From the NCBI GenBank assembly GCA_016861025.1, contig BOKO01000020.1, forward strand, positions 48,497 through 112,496: 64,000 bases of DNA, read 5' to 3'. This document shows, piece by piece, positions 29,632 to 38,042 of the stretch. The stretch is from Chloroflexota bacterium (GTDB taxonomy: Bacteria > Chloroflexota > Anaerolineae > Caldilineales > Caldilineaceae). Within the stretch, counting starts at the first letter, position 1; every line of letters begins with the position of its first letter. The position numbers were made by a program, and so were the translations under genes. The notes under the pieces were generated by a model. It was not told the DNA's origin, ran no database searches, and saw only the letters and a program-made list of their open reading frames with translations.

Positions 29632-30789
29632 ATGACATCAGAAGCACAGATCATGACGCCAGAGGTTCGCCCCGATCCGGCCGTCGAGGAGGAAGCGCGC
29701 ATCTATGTGGCCTCACAATGGAAGTTGACCTGGTGGCGTTTTCGCAAACACAAAGTGGCGATGGTCAGCGGCGCCATCGTGATCTTCGTCTATCTGGTTG
29801 CGCTCTTTGCCGAGTTTTTGGCGCCCTTTCCCACCGATATGTACAACTCGCGCTACACGTTTGCGCCGCCGCAGCGCGTGCATCTCTTTCTGAGCACCGA
29901 GGAAGGCTTGAAGTTTCAGCCTCATGTCAACGGCTTCGATGTTGAAATCGACCCGGTGGCGCTGCGACGCACTTTTGTGGTTGATCCCGACGTGGTCTAT
30001 CCGATCGGCTTTTTTGTCGAAGGCTTCTCCTATCGGCTGCTTGGGCTTTTCGAGACAAATATCCATCTGATCGGGCCGATCAACCCCGCCGACCCGATGT
30101 ATCTGCTCGGCGCCGATCGTCTGGGGCGCGATGTCTTCAGCCGGTTGGTTTTTGGCACGCGTATCTCGATGTCGATCGGTCTGGTCGGCGTGTTCTTGAG
30201 CTTCATTCTAGGCATTCTGCTCGGCGGCGTCTCCGGGCTGTATGGCGGGATGGCGGACAACCTGATCCAGCGTCTGATCGAGTTCATCCGCTCGGTGCCG
30301 ACGATTCCGCTTTGGCTAGGGTTGGCTGCTGCATTGCCGATGACGTGGTCTCCGCTCGCTGTCTACTTTGGCATCACGGTCATCCTTTCGCTGATCGGCT
30401 GGACCGACCTGGCGCGCGTCGTGCGCGGACGTTTTTTGACGCTGCGCACCGAGGATTTCGTGATGGCGGCGCGGCTCGACGGCGCCAGCCAGCAGCGCAT
30501 CATCTGGAAATACATGGTGCCGTCGTTTACGAGTCATATTATCGCCTCGCTCACGCTGGCGATCCCCGGCATGATCCTGGCGGAGACGGCGCTCAGTTTT
30601 CTTGGCTTGGGCTTGCGTCCGCCGATTGTGAGTTGGGGCGTGTTGTTGCAAGAGGCGCAAAATATCCGCGCCGTGGCGACCGCGCCGTGGCTGCTGACGC
30701 CCGGCATCGCCGTCGTGGTGACAGTGCTGGCGTTGAATTTCCTGGGCGACGGTCTGCGCGACGCCGCCGATCCTTACAGTCGAGGGTGA
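29632..30789 (+). CDS. ABC transporter permease, DppC/OppC type
   Basis: A 385-residue permease. The N-terminal cytoplasmic region (ASQWKLTWWRFRKHKVAMVSG) leads into TM1. An extended extracytoplasmic loop (residues about 65-145) precedes the membrane core LGADRLGRDVFSRLVFGTRISMSIG. The coupling loop is ARVVRGRFLTLRTEDFVMAARLDGASQQRI, and the ending NFLGDGLRDAADPYSRG is typical of DppC. The enlarged loop makes it longer than Escherichia coli DppC (about 300), a form common in family-5 sugar importers. GAGG precedes the ATG. Confidence 0.95.
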   Translation: MTSEAQIMTPEVRPDPAVEEEARIYVASQWKLTWWRFRKHKVAMVSGAIVIFVYLVALFAEFLAPFPTDMYNSRYTFAPPQRVHLFLSTEEGLKFQPHVNGFDVEIDPVALRRTFVVDPDVVYPIGFFVEGFSYRLLGLFETNIHLIGPINPADPMYLLGADRLGRDVFSRLVFGTRISMSIGLVGVFLSFILGILLGGVSGLYGGMADNLIQRLIEFIRSVPTIPLWLGLAAALPMTWSPLAVYFGITVILSLIGWTDLARVVRGRFLTLRTEDFVMAARLDGASQQRIIWKYMVPSFTSHIIASLTLAIPGMILAETALSFLGLGLRPPIVSWGVLLQEAQNIRAVATAPWLLTPGIAVVVTVLALNFLGDGLRDAADPYSRG

Positions 30790-30793
30790 GCGT

Positions 30794-31846
30794 ATGAATC
30801 CATCGTCGCAAGAACTCTTAATCGATATTCGAGGCTTGAAGACCCATTTCCCGCTCGACGAGGGTGTTGTGAAAGCCGTCGATGGTGTAGACCTGTCGAT
30901 CCATCGCAATCGCACCCTTTGTGTGGTCGGTGAAAGCGGCTGTGGCAAAAGCATCACAGCACGCTCGATCTTGCAGATCGTCGATAAACCCGGGCGCATC
31001 GTCGAAGGGAGCATCCTCTATTACCGTCAGTCTGGCATGGGCAATGTGGAGGTCATCGATCTGGCGGCGCTCGATCCCTACGGCGCAGCGATCCGCGACA
31101 TCCGGGGCAAGGAGATTTCGATGGTCTTTCAGGAGCCGATGACTTCGTTAAGCCCGGTGCACACAATCGGACGCCAGATCACCGAGGCGATTCGCCTGCA
31201 CATGCCGCTCTCCAAACGCGAGGCCAAGGCGCACGCTATCGAGATGCTGCGTCACGTCGGCATCCCACAGCCGGAGCTGCGCTTTGACGATTACCCCTTT
31301 CAACTAAGCGGCGGCATGCGTCAGCGCGCCATGATCGCAATGGCGCTCTCCTGCAACCCCAGCCTGGTGATCGCCGACGAGCCGACGACCGCCGTCGATG
31401 TGACAACGCAGGCGCAAATTCTGGAATTGCTGGCGCGCTTGCAAGCCGAGCATGGTATGGCAGTGATGCTCATCACCCACGATCTGGGCGTTGTCGCCGA
31501 AACGGCCGACGATGTGGCGGTGATGTATCTCGGTCAGGTGGTCGAGTTTGGCACAGTCGAGCAGATCTTTTTCTCGCCAAAACATCCATATACGCGCGCA
31601 CTGCTGAAATCAATCCCGACAATGAGCCGCCGCGCCCAAGGTCGGCTAGACTCAATCCGCGGCATGGTGCCCGATCCCTTCAATCGTCCACAAGGTTGTC
31701 CTTTCCACACGCGCTGCGAAGAGAAGATCGCCGGCGTCTGCGACCGTATTGCGCCACCGCGCATCACATTGGAGGATGGCCGCGATGTGCGCTGTCTGCT
31801 CTATGCCCAGGATATCGAGATGACGCCTGTTCAGGACGCTGCCTGA
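30794..31846 (+). CDS. ABC transporter ATP-binding protein, DppD/OppD type
   Basis: A 350-residue ATPase. Walker A GESGCGKS (near residue 46), Q-loop MVFQEPMTSLSPVHT, signature LSGGMRQRAMIAMAL, Walker B LVIADEPTTAVDVTTQ and the switch His in LITHDLGV are intact. The C-terminal oligopeptide-transporter extension carries three conserved Cys (GCPFHTRCEEKIAGVC), which in several DppD/F proteins bind an Fe-S cluster. It starts four bases after the permease stop. Confidence 0.96.
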   Translation: MNPSSQELLIDIRGLKTHFPLDEGVVKAVDGVDLSIHRNRTLCVVGESGCGKSITARSILQIVDKPGRIVEGSILYYRQSGMGNVEVIDLAALDPYGAAIRDIRGKEISMVFQEPMTSLSPVHTIGRQITEAIRLHMPLSKREAKAHAIEMLRHVGIPQPELRFDDYPFQLSGGMRQRAMIAMALSCNPSLVIADEPTTAVDVTTQAQILELLARLQAEHGMAVMLITHDLGVVAETADDVAVMYLGQVVEFGTVEQIFFSPKHPYTRALLKSIPTMSRRAQGRLDSIRGMVPDPFNRPQGCPFHTRCEEKIAGVCDRIAPPRITLEDGRDVRCLLYAQDIEMTPVQDAA

Positions 31847-31901
31847 CCTGGTTGTCGCCATTTTGTCTTCTGCAAACCGTCAGTCACTTTTGAGGAGTCC
31901 G

Positions 31902-32975
31902 ATGTCTGCACATCTGTCTGAAATGTCAACTATATCCGCAAACGGCGCTGCGCCATTGCTCGAAGTCAACGATCTGCATATGCACTTTCCGATCCGGCGC
32001 GGTTTTTTGCGTCGCGTCGTCGGCCATGTACGCGCGGTCAGCGGGATTAGTTTTTCGATCCTGCCGGGTGAGACGTTGGGGCTGGTGGGTGAGAGTGGCT
32101 GCGGCAAAACCACGGCTGGTCGCTGCATTCTGCGCGCCTATGAACCGACTTCGGGGCGGATTCTCTATCGCCAGCCGGACGGCAAGCAGGTCGATCTGGC
32201 GCCGCTTTCTGCACAGGAGCTCAAACCCTATCGCCAGCAAATCCGCATGATCTTTCAGGACCCCTACTCCTCGCTCAACCCACGCATGACGGTGCTCGAG
32301 CTGATCAGCGAGCCGATGCGCATCAACAAGACGGTGGCGCCCTCAGAGATGCAGGATCGAGTGGCGCTGCTGCTACGCAAGGTGGGGCTGCGCCCCGAAT
32401 ATATGCGCCGCTACCCGCACGCGTTCAGCGGCGGCGAGCGTCAGCGGCTGGGCATCGCCCGCGCATTGGCGCTCGACCCGCACCTGGTCGTCGCTGATGA
32501 GGCGGTCTCGGCGCTCGATGTCTCGGTGCGCGCACAGATTCTCAACCTGCTGCAGGACTTGCAAGAAGAGATGCACCTCACCTATCTCTTTGTCTCGCAC
32601 GACCTGAGCGTCATCGAGTATCTGTGCGACCGCGTGGCGGTGATGTATGTGGGCAAAATTGTCGAGCTGGCGACCACCGATGCACTCTTCTCGCAGCCAA
32701 AACATCCCTACACCGAAGCGCTGATCTCCGCCGTGCCCAAACCAAACCCGTTGCTACGCAAGCGCAAGCAGCGCATCGTACTTGAAGGAGAGGTCGCCGA
32801 CCCGGCGAACGCGCCGTCGGGTTGTTACTTTCACCCACGCTGCCGGTACGCCGAAGCGCGCTGCACCGCCGAAACGCCGGAGCTGCGCAATGTTGGCGGC
32901 GGCCACTATGTCGCCTGCCACTTCGCCGAGAAGCTAACGCTGCGCGGCGCAGAGTCGGTGGCGCTGGATGTGTGA
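31902..32975 (+). CDS. ABC transporter ATP-binding protein, DppF/OppF type
   Basis: A 357-residue ATPase, partner of the preceding one. Walker A GESGCGKTT, Q-loop MIFQDPYSSLNPRMTV, signature FSGGERQRLGIARAL, Walker B LVVADEAVSALDVSVRAQ and VSHDLSVIEYLCDRVAVMYVGKIVE are clear. The C-terminal domain again carries Cys (GCYFHPRCRYAEARC). ATG 31902 follows GAGGAG by five bases; the frame opens at a TTG at 31863. It completes the five-gene importer. Confidence 0.96.
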   Translation: MSAHLSEMSTISANGAAPLLEVNDLHMHFPIRRGFLRRVVGHVRAVSGISFSILPGETLGLVGESGCGKTTAGRCILRAYEPTSGRILYRQPDGKQVDLAPLSAQELKPYRQQIRMIFQDPYSSLNPRMTVLELISEPMRINKTVAPSEMQDRVALLLRKVGLRPEYMRRYPHAFSGGERQRLGIARALALDPHLVVADEAVSALDVSVRAQILNLLQDLQEEMHLTYLFVSHDLSVIEYLCDRVAVMYVGKIVELATTDALFSQPKHPYTEALISAVPKPNPLLRKRKQRIVLEGEVADPANAPSGCYFHPRCRYAEARCTAETPELRNVGGGHYVACHFAEKLTLRGAESVALDV

Positions 32976-33066
32976 TACGAGGCAAGGGGGGAATTGTCCT
33001 GCCAACAAACGGCGCAATAGCGGCATATGCATAGAAATATACGCACTGAAATTATTGGAGTTGCAA

Positions 33067-33369
33067 ATGCTCTATCCGCAGCAAAATGATTGCCGCGCGG
33101 GGCTGCGCGTGTGGAATCTGGCCGATTTCCGCACCGCGCAGGCGATTTTGCGCGCTGGCAGCCTCAATCACAAAGACGTCTTCACGCGCGATCGTCAACC
33201 CAAATGGCGGCGCACTTTCTCCGCAGCCGGCGGAGTCAATCCGACTGATTTCCTGGCTGTCGCCTCTTGTCCCACCTTGACCTTCCAGGCAGGCCGAAAC
33301 TCTCTGGAAGGCGAGCACCATAGAAAGGCAACCTTATGTCGTCCGTGCAACATCCCAAAGTCGTCGTGA
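33067..33369 (+). pseudogene. Small ORF, possible remnant of a glycosidase N-terminus
   Basis: A 100-codon ORF in the 360-base gap between the importer ATPase and the GH4 gene, overlapping the GH4 start by 34 bases. GGAG lies seven bases before ATG 33067. The opening MLYPQQNDCRAGL resembles the start of beta-glucuronidase-like (GH2) proteins (MLYPQQN...), but the similarity ends after about 20 residues and there is no domain. It may be a decayed gene or a leader ORF. The resemblance is from memory and short, so confidence is low. Confidence 0.3.
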
Positions 33370-34715
33370 TCGGCGCCGGCAGTCTCTTTTTTGGCCGGCA
33401 GGCGATCTGGCAGATGGTGCATTCCCCGATCCTGAATCGCGGCACGCTGGCGTTGGTCGACACCGACCCCTACCGGCTGGAGCGCATGGCGCGGCTGGCG
33501 GAGATGGTCGTGGCGCACAATGGCGTCCCGCTGGCGCTCGAAGCCGCAAACGACTGGCGCGATGTGCTGTCGGGCGCCGACTTCGTCGTGTTGAGCTTTG
33601 CCAACCAGACGGTGAAATACCGCGGCATCGACTGTGCGCTCTCTGAGAAATATGGCATTCGCATGTGCTCTGGCGACACGATCGGGCCGGGCGGCGTCTT
33701 CCGCGCCATGCGCGAGTTTCCCAACATCCTGCGCTGTGCCCGCGACATCGAGCAGCTCTGTCCTGACGCCTGGGTGATCAACTACATCAACCCTTCCGCC
33801 GTACACGGCATCGGCTTGCGCCGCTATGCGCCAAAACTCAAGAGCTTTGCCCTATGCGACAGCCTGCACATGCCACATGTGAAGCGCCTGTACGCCAAAC
33901 GCGGCGGCGTCATCAACAGTGACGCTGAGTTCACGCCGGAGATTGACGCCGCGTTCGACATGCGCATCGCTGGCGTCAACCACTTCACATGGATGCTCAA
34001 GGCTGAGTATGCGGGCCGCGATGTCATGCCGACTATTGCCGATGCTATCCGGCAGGCGGCGGCCACCGAGGGCGATGGCGGCGACATTGGCGCCAAGGCG
34101 CTCTTCAACAACACCATCGGCCACATGCTCTACGAAGTCTTTGGCTACGCACCGGTCTGTGTGGCGCACACCAAAGAATATCTGCCCTACTTCCAGGGGC
34201 TAGGCAGGCTGCCCGAACGCGTGCCGCCGCTCTCGATCTGGGAGACCGAGGAGCGCTACGAACGTCACGCCGAGATGTGGCGGCAGGTCGATGGCTTTGT
34301 CAGCGGCGCCACATCCATCGCCGAATTCGACCGTCTCATGGGGCCGGATCACGCCACCGACGTGATCGAGAATATGGTCGGCAATCTGGGCAAGTCTTTC
34401 TATATCAACACCGCCAACCAGGGCGCGGTCACGAACATGAGCGACGATGCGTTCCTGGAGCTGCTCTGCGACATTGACATGGATGGGCCGCGCCCGCGTC
34501 CGGTCGGGGAGATGCCGCGCGGTCTGCGTGGGCTGCAAGAAGTCGTGCTCGACACGCACGAACTCACCGCTGAGGCGGTCGCCACCTGCAACCCTGTCCT
34601 GCTGCGCCGCGCCCTGCTCACCGACCCGCTCGTCAACTCCATCGCCGACGCCGACGCGCTGATCAAGGAACTGTTGGATGCCGAGCGCGAAGCGCTGCCA
34701 ACGTGTTGGTTTTGA
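33336..34715 (+). CDS. Glycoside hydrolase family 4 protein
   Basis: A 459-residue NAD+- and Mn2+-dependent glycosidase. The NAD motif is VVVIGAGSLFFGRQAI. Other GH4 marks: INYINPSAVHGIGL (NPSA), the metal-ligand FALCDSLHMPHVKRL (Cys and His), GVNHFTWML (metal His) and GKSFYINTANQGAVTNM. The CDSL motif does not match the classical alpha-galactosidase (CHSV) signature, so the specificity is open. With a heparinase-like protein and sugar-acid enzymes nearby, an alpha-uronidase is plausible (inference). The enzyme is cytoplasmic. AAAGG precedes the start. Confidence 0.9.
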   Translation: MSSVQHPKVVVIGAGSLFFGRQAIWQMVHSPILNRGTLALVDTDPYRLERMARLAEMVVAHNGVPLALEAANDWRDVLSGADFVVLSFANQTVKYRGIDCALSEKYGIRMCSGDTIGPGGVFRAMREFPNILRCARDIEQLCPDAWVINYINPSAVHGIGLRRYAPKLKSFALCDSLHMPHVKRLYAKRGGVINSDAEFTPEIDAAFDMRIAGVNHFTWMLKAEYAGRDVMPTIADAIRQAAATEGDGGDIGAKALFNNTIGHMLYEVFGYAPVCVAHTKEYLPYFQGLGRLPERVPPLSIWETEERYERHAEMWRQVDGFVSGATSIAEFDRLMGPDHATDVIENMVGNLGKSFYINTANQGAVTNMSDDAFLELLCDIDMDGPRPRPVGEMPRGLRGLQEVVLDTHELTAEAVATCNPVLLRRALLTDPLVNSIADADALIKELLDAEREALPTCWF

Positions 34716-34724
34716 GGATTATTG

Positions 34725-35867
34725 ATGAACGATCATCGAAAAATCTGGTTGGACGCGCTGGAGCGAATTGCGCGTCCTGTGTTGACGGCAGGCGCAACGG
34801 GTGAACTCAAGACAAAGATGCCGGTCGAAGCAATGGCCGGCATGGAGGCTGACCGCGCCCGCTATACACACCTTGAGGCGGTCGGGCGTCTACTCTGCGG
34901 CATGGCGCCCTGGCTGGAGTTGCGCGGGCTGACCGGCGACGAGGAGATACTGCGCGCCGAGTTCGCTGTGATGGCGCGCGCTGCGCTTGCACACAGCGTC
35001 GATCCGGCGTCGCCCGGTTTTCTCAATTTCAGCGAGGGTGGTCAGCCTATCGTCGATGCGGCGTTTCTGGCGCAGGCGTTGTTGCGCGCCCCGCACACCT
35101 TGTGGGTGAAGCTTGACGCCGCCACACAGGGCAACGTCTGCAACGCGCTGGCAGCCACGCGCACGCGCAAACCGCACTTCAACAACTGGCTACTCTTCGC
35201 CGCGCTTATCGAGGCGTTTCTGGCGCGCGCCGGCGTATTCTGGGATCGAATGCGCGTCGACTATGCGCTGCGTCAGCACATGCAGTGGTATGTCGGCGAC
35301 GGCGTTTACGGCGACGGGCCTGAGTTTCACTGGGACTATTACAACAGCTTCGTGATCCAGCCGATGCTGATCGATGTGCTGAATGCGGTGGGCGACGAGG
35401 ACCCGGCGTGGCAGGCGATGGTTGCGCCGGTATTGGTGCGAGCGCAACGCTATGCCGCCATCCAGGAGCGGCTGATCTCGCCCGAAGGCACATTTCCGCC
35501 GATTGGTCGCTCGCTGGCGTATCGGTTTGGCGCATTCCAAACGCTGGCGCAGATGGCGCTGCTCGACCGCCTGCCCGCAGACCTCGCCCCGGCGCAGGTG
35601 CGCTGCGCGCTGACCGCCGTAATCCAACGCATGATCGACGCGCCGGGCGCCTTTGACGCGGCAGGCTGGCTGCGCATCGGTTTTGCCGGCTATCAGCCGG
35701 GATTGGGTGAAGGCTACATTTCGACGGGCAGCCTCTATCTGTGCGCAGCGGGTCTATTGCCGCTTGGCTTGTCGTCGACGCACCCTTTCTGGAGCGACCC
35801 GCCGCAACCCTGGACGGCGCAACGCATCTGGAACGGCGAAAATCTGTCGTGCGACCATCATTTGTGA
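34725..35867 (+). CDS. DUF2264 domain protein
   Basis: A 380-residue alpha-helical protein matching DUF2264, a family found in polysaccharide-utilisation clusters and possibly an (alpha/alpha)n-barrel enzyme. Recognisable segments are GLLCGMAPWLELRG-like near residue 55, HFNNWLLFAALIEAFL, WYVGDGVYGDGPEFHWDYYNSFVIQPML and SLAYRFGAFQTLAQMALL, followed by GYISTGSLYLCAAGLLPLGL. The last resembles the core of heparinase and GH88/105-type barrels. ATG 34725 follows the GH4 stop by nine bases with GAGG upstream. No signal peptide, so cytoplasmic. The reaction is unknown. Confidence 0.85.
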   Translation: MNDHRKIWLDALERIARPVLTAGATGELKTKMPVEAMAGMEADRARYTHLEAVGRLLCGMAPWLELRGLTGDEEILRAEFAVMARAALAHSVDPASPGFLNFSEGGQPIVDAAFLAQALLRAPHTLWVKLDAATQGNVCNALAATRTRKPHFNNWLLFAALIEAFLARAGVFWDRMRVDYALRQHMQWYVGDGVYGDGPEFHWDYYNSFVIQPMLIDVLNAVGDEDPAWQAMVAPVLVRAQRYAAIQERLISPEGTFPPIGRSLAYRFGAFQTLAQMALLDRLPADLAPAQVRCALTAVIQRMIDAPGAFDAAGWLRIGFAGYQPGLGEGYISTGSLYLCAAGLLPLGLSSTHPFWSDPPQPWTAQRIWNGENLSCDHHL

Positions 35868-35927
35868 GGGCGCGGGGCGGCCTACGGATTCGGTGCAAAG
35901 ATTATTCAATGGAAAGGAATTGACCTG

Positions 35928-37835
35928 ATGCTGGCGCAAAAATTTACTGCGGAGCTGGCTGTGCATTTGCCAAACCAGACTGCATTTCGACCGTATCCGA
36001 CGATTGAAGACCGCGCGGCGTGGGGCGCCCTGCCGGCGCGCGTGCGTGCGGCGCATATCGAGCGAGGGGTGGAGGCGCTGGGCTATGCGTGGCCTGCGCT
36101 GCCCGCCACGCGTTATCTGGAGTTTTCGCGCATCGGCAACCGCAGCAACTTCGAGGCGTTGCACTTCGACCGCCGCCATACACTGGAGACGCTGGTGCTG
36201 GCTGAGTGCATGGAGGGAGAGGGGCGCTTTCTCGACGACATCGTCAACGGCGTGTGGGCAATCTGCGAGGAGTCGTCGTGGTGTCTGCCCGCACACATCC
36301 GCGTGCAGCGCGCCGGCAATACACTTCCCGACATTACCGAGCCAATCGTTGATCTCTTCGCCGCCGAGACGAGCGCTCTGTTGGCGTGGGTGCTCTATCT
36401 GCTGGGTGAGCGCCTGGACAGCGTTTCCCCGCTCGTGCGCCCGCGCATCGAGCATGAAATTCAGAGCCGGGTGTTGGCGCCTTGCCTGGCACGCGACGAC
36501 TTCTGGTGGATGGGCTTTGTAGATCGCGGGCGCCGCGTCAACAACTGGAACCCGTGGGTCTGCTCGAACTGGCTGGCTTCGGTGCTGATCGTGGAGCGCG
36601 CTGCCGAGAAACGCAGCGCGGCGGTCACCAAGATCATGCGCGCGCTCGACAACTTCATCGATCCCTACCCGGCTGACGGCGGCTGTGACGAAGGGCCAAA
36701 TTACTGGGGGCGCGCCGGTGCGTCGCTTTTCGACAACCTGGAGCTGCTCTATGCTGCGACCGGCGGCTGGATCGATGTTTACGATGAGCCGTTGGTGCAG
36801 GAGATCGGGCGCTATATCTATCGCGCCCATATCGCCAGCGACTTTTATCTCAATTTTGCCGACGCTTCCGCTATTGTGCATCCGGAATCGCTGCTCGTCT
36901 ATCGCTACGGGCTGCGCATCGGCGACGCCGCCATGGTCGATTTTGGTCGCTGGCTGGCGGCTCGCCAAAATGTGGGCGAAGTCGGCGTCGTGCAGGGCAC
37001 GGGGCGAGTTCCGCCAAGCCTGGGGCGCGCCATTCCCGACCTCTTCGTGCTGAGCGACGCGCTAGCGCAGCCCGGTCACCCGCCACTGCTGCGCGATGTC
37101 TGGTTGTCCGACATCGAAATCATGGTTGCCAGAGACGCCGCCGGTCGCAGCGACGGCTTCTACCTGGCGGCAAAAGGCGGACACAATGACGAGAGCCACA
37201 ACCACAACGACATCGGCAACTTTGTCGTTTTCATCGATGGTCGGCCGGTGCTGGTGGATGCCGGCGTCGAGACATACACCGCCAAGACCTTTAGCGATCG
37301 CCGCTACGAAATCTGGACGATGCAATCCGCCTATCACAACCTGCTGCCAACGATCGACGGCGTCCAACAGGAACCAGGCGCAACATTTGCTGCGCGCGGC
37401 GTCGTTTATGCTGCGGATGATGCGAGCGCTACATTGACGCTCGACATCGCCGGCGCATATCCCTCGGCGGCGAAGCTGGCAAACTGGCAGCGGACAGTGA
37501 CGTTGCAGCGCGGCGCACAGATCGAGATCGTCGATGTATTCGCGTTTACGGCCCCGGTTCACTGCGTCGAACTGACCCTGCTCACACCATGCGCAGTGAC
37601 ATCGGTGGATAGCGGGCGGATCGTGCTTGAAGAGCGTATGTTTGGCGAAACACACAGCGCGGGTGCGTCCGTCGTGACCTATGATGCTGCCGCGTTCCAC
37701 GTCGCCACCGAAGCCGTGCCGATCGCCGATGAGCGCATGGGACCGGTGTGGGGTGATCACCTGACGCGCATCACCCTGACTGCTGAGCAGCCGCCAACGC
37801 AAGGAGAGTGGCGCTTTGGCCTGAGACGCACATAG
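35928..37835 (+). CDS. Heparinase II/III-like protein
   Basis: A 635-residue protein with an N-terminal (alpha/alpha) toroid (residues about 40-370; WWMGFVDRGRRVNNWNPWVCSNW, GGCDEGPNYWGRAG) and a C-terminal heparinase II/III beta-sandwich (about 390-630; the hallmark GGHNDESHNHNDIGNFVVFIDGRPVLVDAG). These are polysaccharide lyases acting on uronate-containing glycans. No signal peptide is visible, so it probably acts on imported oligosaccharides. The DxGxxxY-type segment and the HNHND motif are intact, so it should be active. It is the last gene before the second importer; 60 bases separate it from DUF2264. Confidence 0.9.
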   Translation: MLAQKFTAELAVHLPNQTAFRPYPTIEDRAAWGALPARVRAAHIERGVEALGYAWPALPATRYLEFSRIGNRSNFEALHFDRRHTLETLVLAECMEGEGRFLDDIVNGVWAICEESSWCLPAHIRVQRAGNTLPDITEPIVDLFAAETSALLAWVLYLLGERLDSVSPLVRPRIEHEIQSRVLAPCLARDDFWWMGFVDRGRRVNNWNPWVCSNWLASVLIVERAAEKRSAAVTKIMRALDNFIDPYPADGGCDEGPNYWGRAGASLFDNLELLYAATGGWIDVYDEPLVQEIGRYIYRAHIASDFYLNFADASAIVHPESLLVYRYGLRIGDAAMVDFGRWLAARQNVGEVGVVQGTGRVPPSLGRAIPDLFVLSDALAQPGHPPLLRDVWLSDIEIMVARDAAGRSDGFYLAAKGGHNDESHNHNDIGNFVVFIDGRPVLVDAGVETYTAKTFSDRRYEIWTMQSAYHNLLPTIDGVQQEPGATFAARGVVYAADDASATLTLDIAGAYPSAAKLANWQRTVTLQRGAQIEIVDVFAFTAPVHCVELTLLTPCAVTSVDSGRIVLEERMFGETHSAGASVVTYDAAAFHVATEAVPIADERMGPVWGDHLTRITLTAEQPPTQGEWRFGLRRT

Positions 37836-37876
37836 GGCGCCTGAATTGAAAACGTCACATTTCGACATTTTGGTAC

Positions 37877-37908
37877 TTGACCAAAACCCAAAAATCCTAT
37901 ATCCTATA
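37877..37908 (+). promoter_or_regulatory. Promoter with tandem TCCTATA operator (copy 2)
   Basis: TTGACC (37877-37882), a 17-base spacer and TATCCT (37900-37905). The tandem heptamer TCCTATA (37895-37901, 37902-37908) overlaps the -10. The 19 bases 37890-37908 are identical to 24126-24144. It drives the second sugar importer with a leader of about 130 bases. Confidence 0.6.
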
Positions 37909-38042
37909 CGAAACACGCAGAAAATCAATTTTGCGTTCGGCAAGGCTTCACGGCAAAAGGGATGTTTTGAACCCATGTCGTTCAGCCTTCTGACCTTTTT
38001 CCATGGGCGTTAAGATTCGAACCAAACAAAGGAGATTCATGT

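Noticed and set aside
35754..36968. A 404-codon minus-strand open frame opposite DUF2264/heparinase
   Set aside because: It crosses two well-supported genes and has no recognisable domain.
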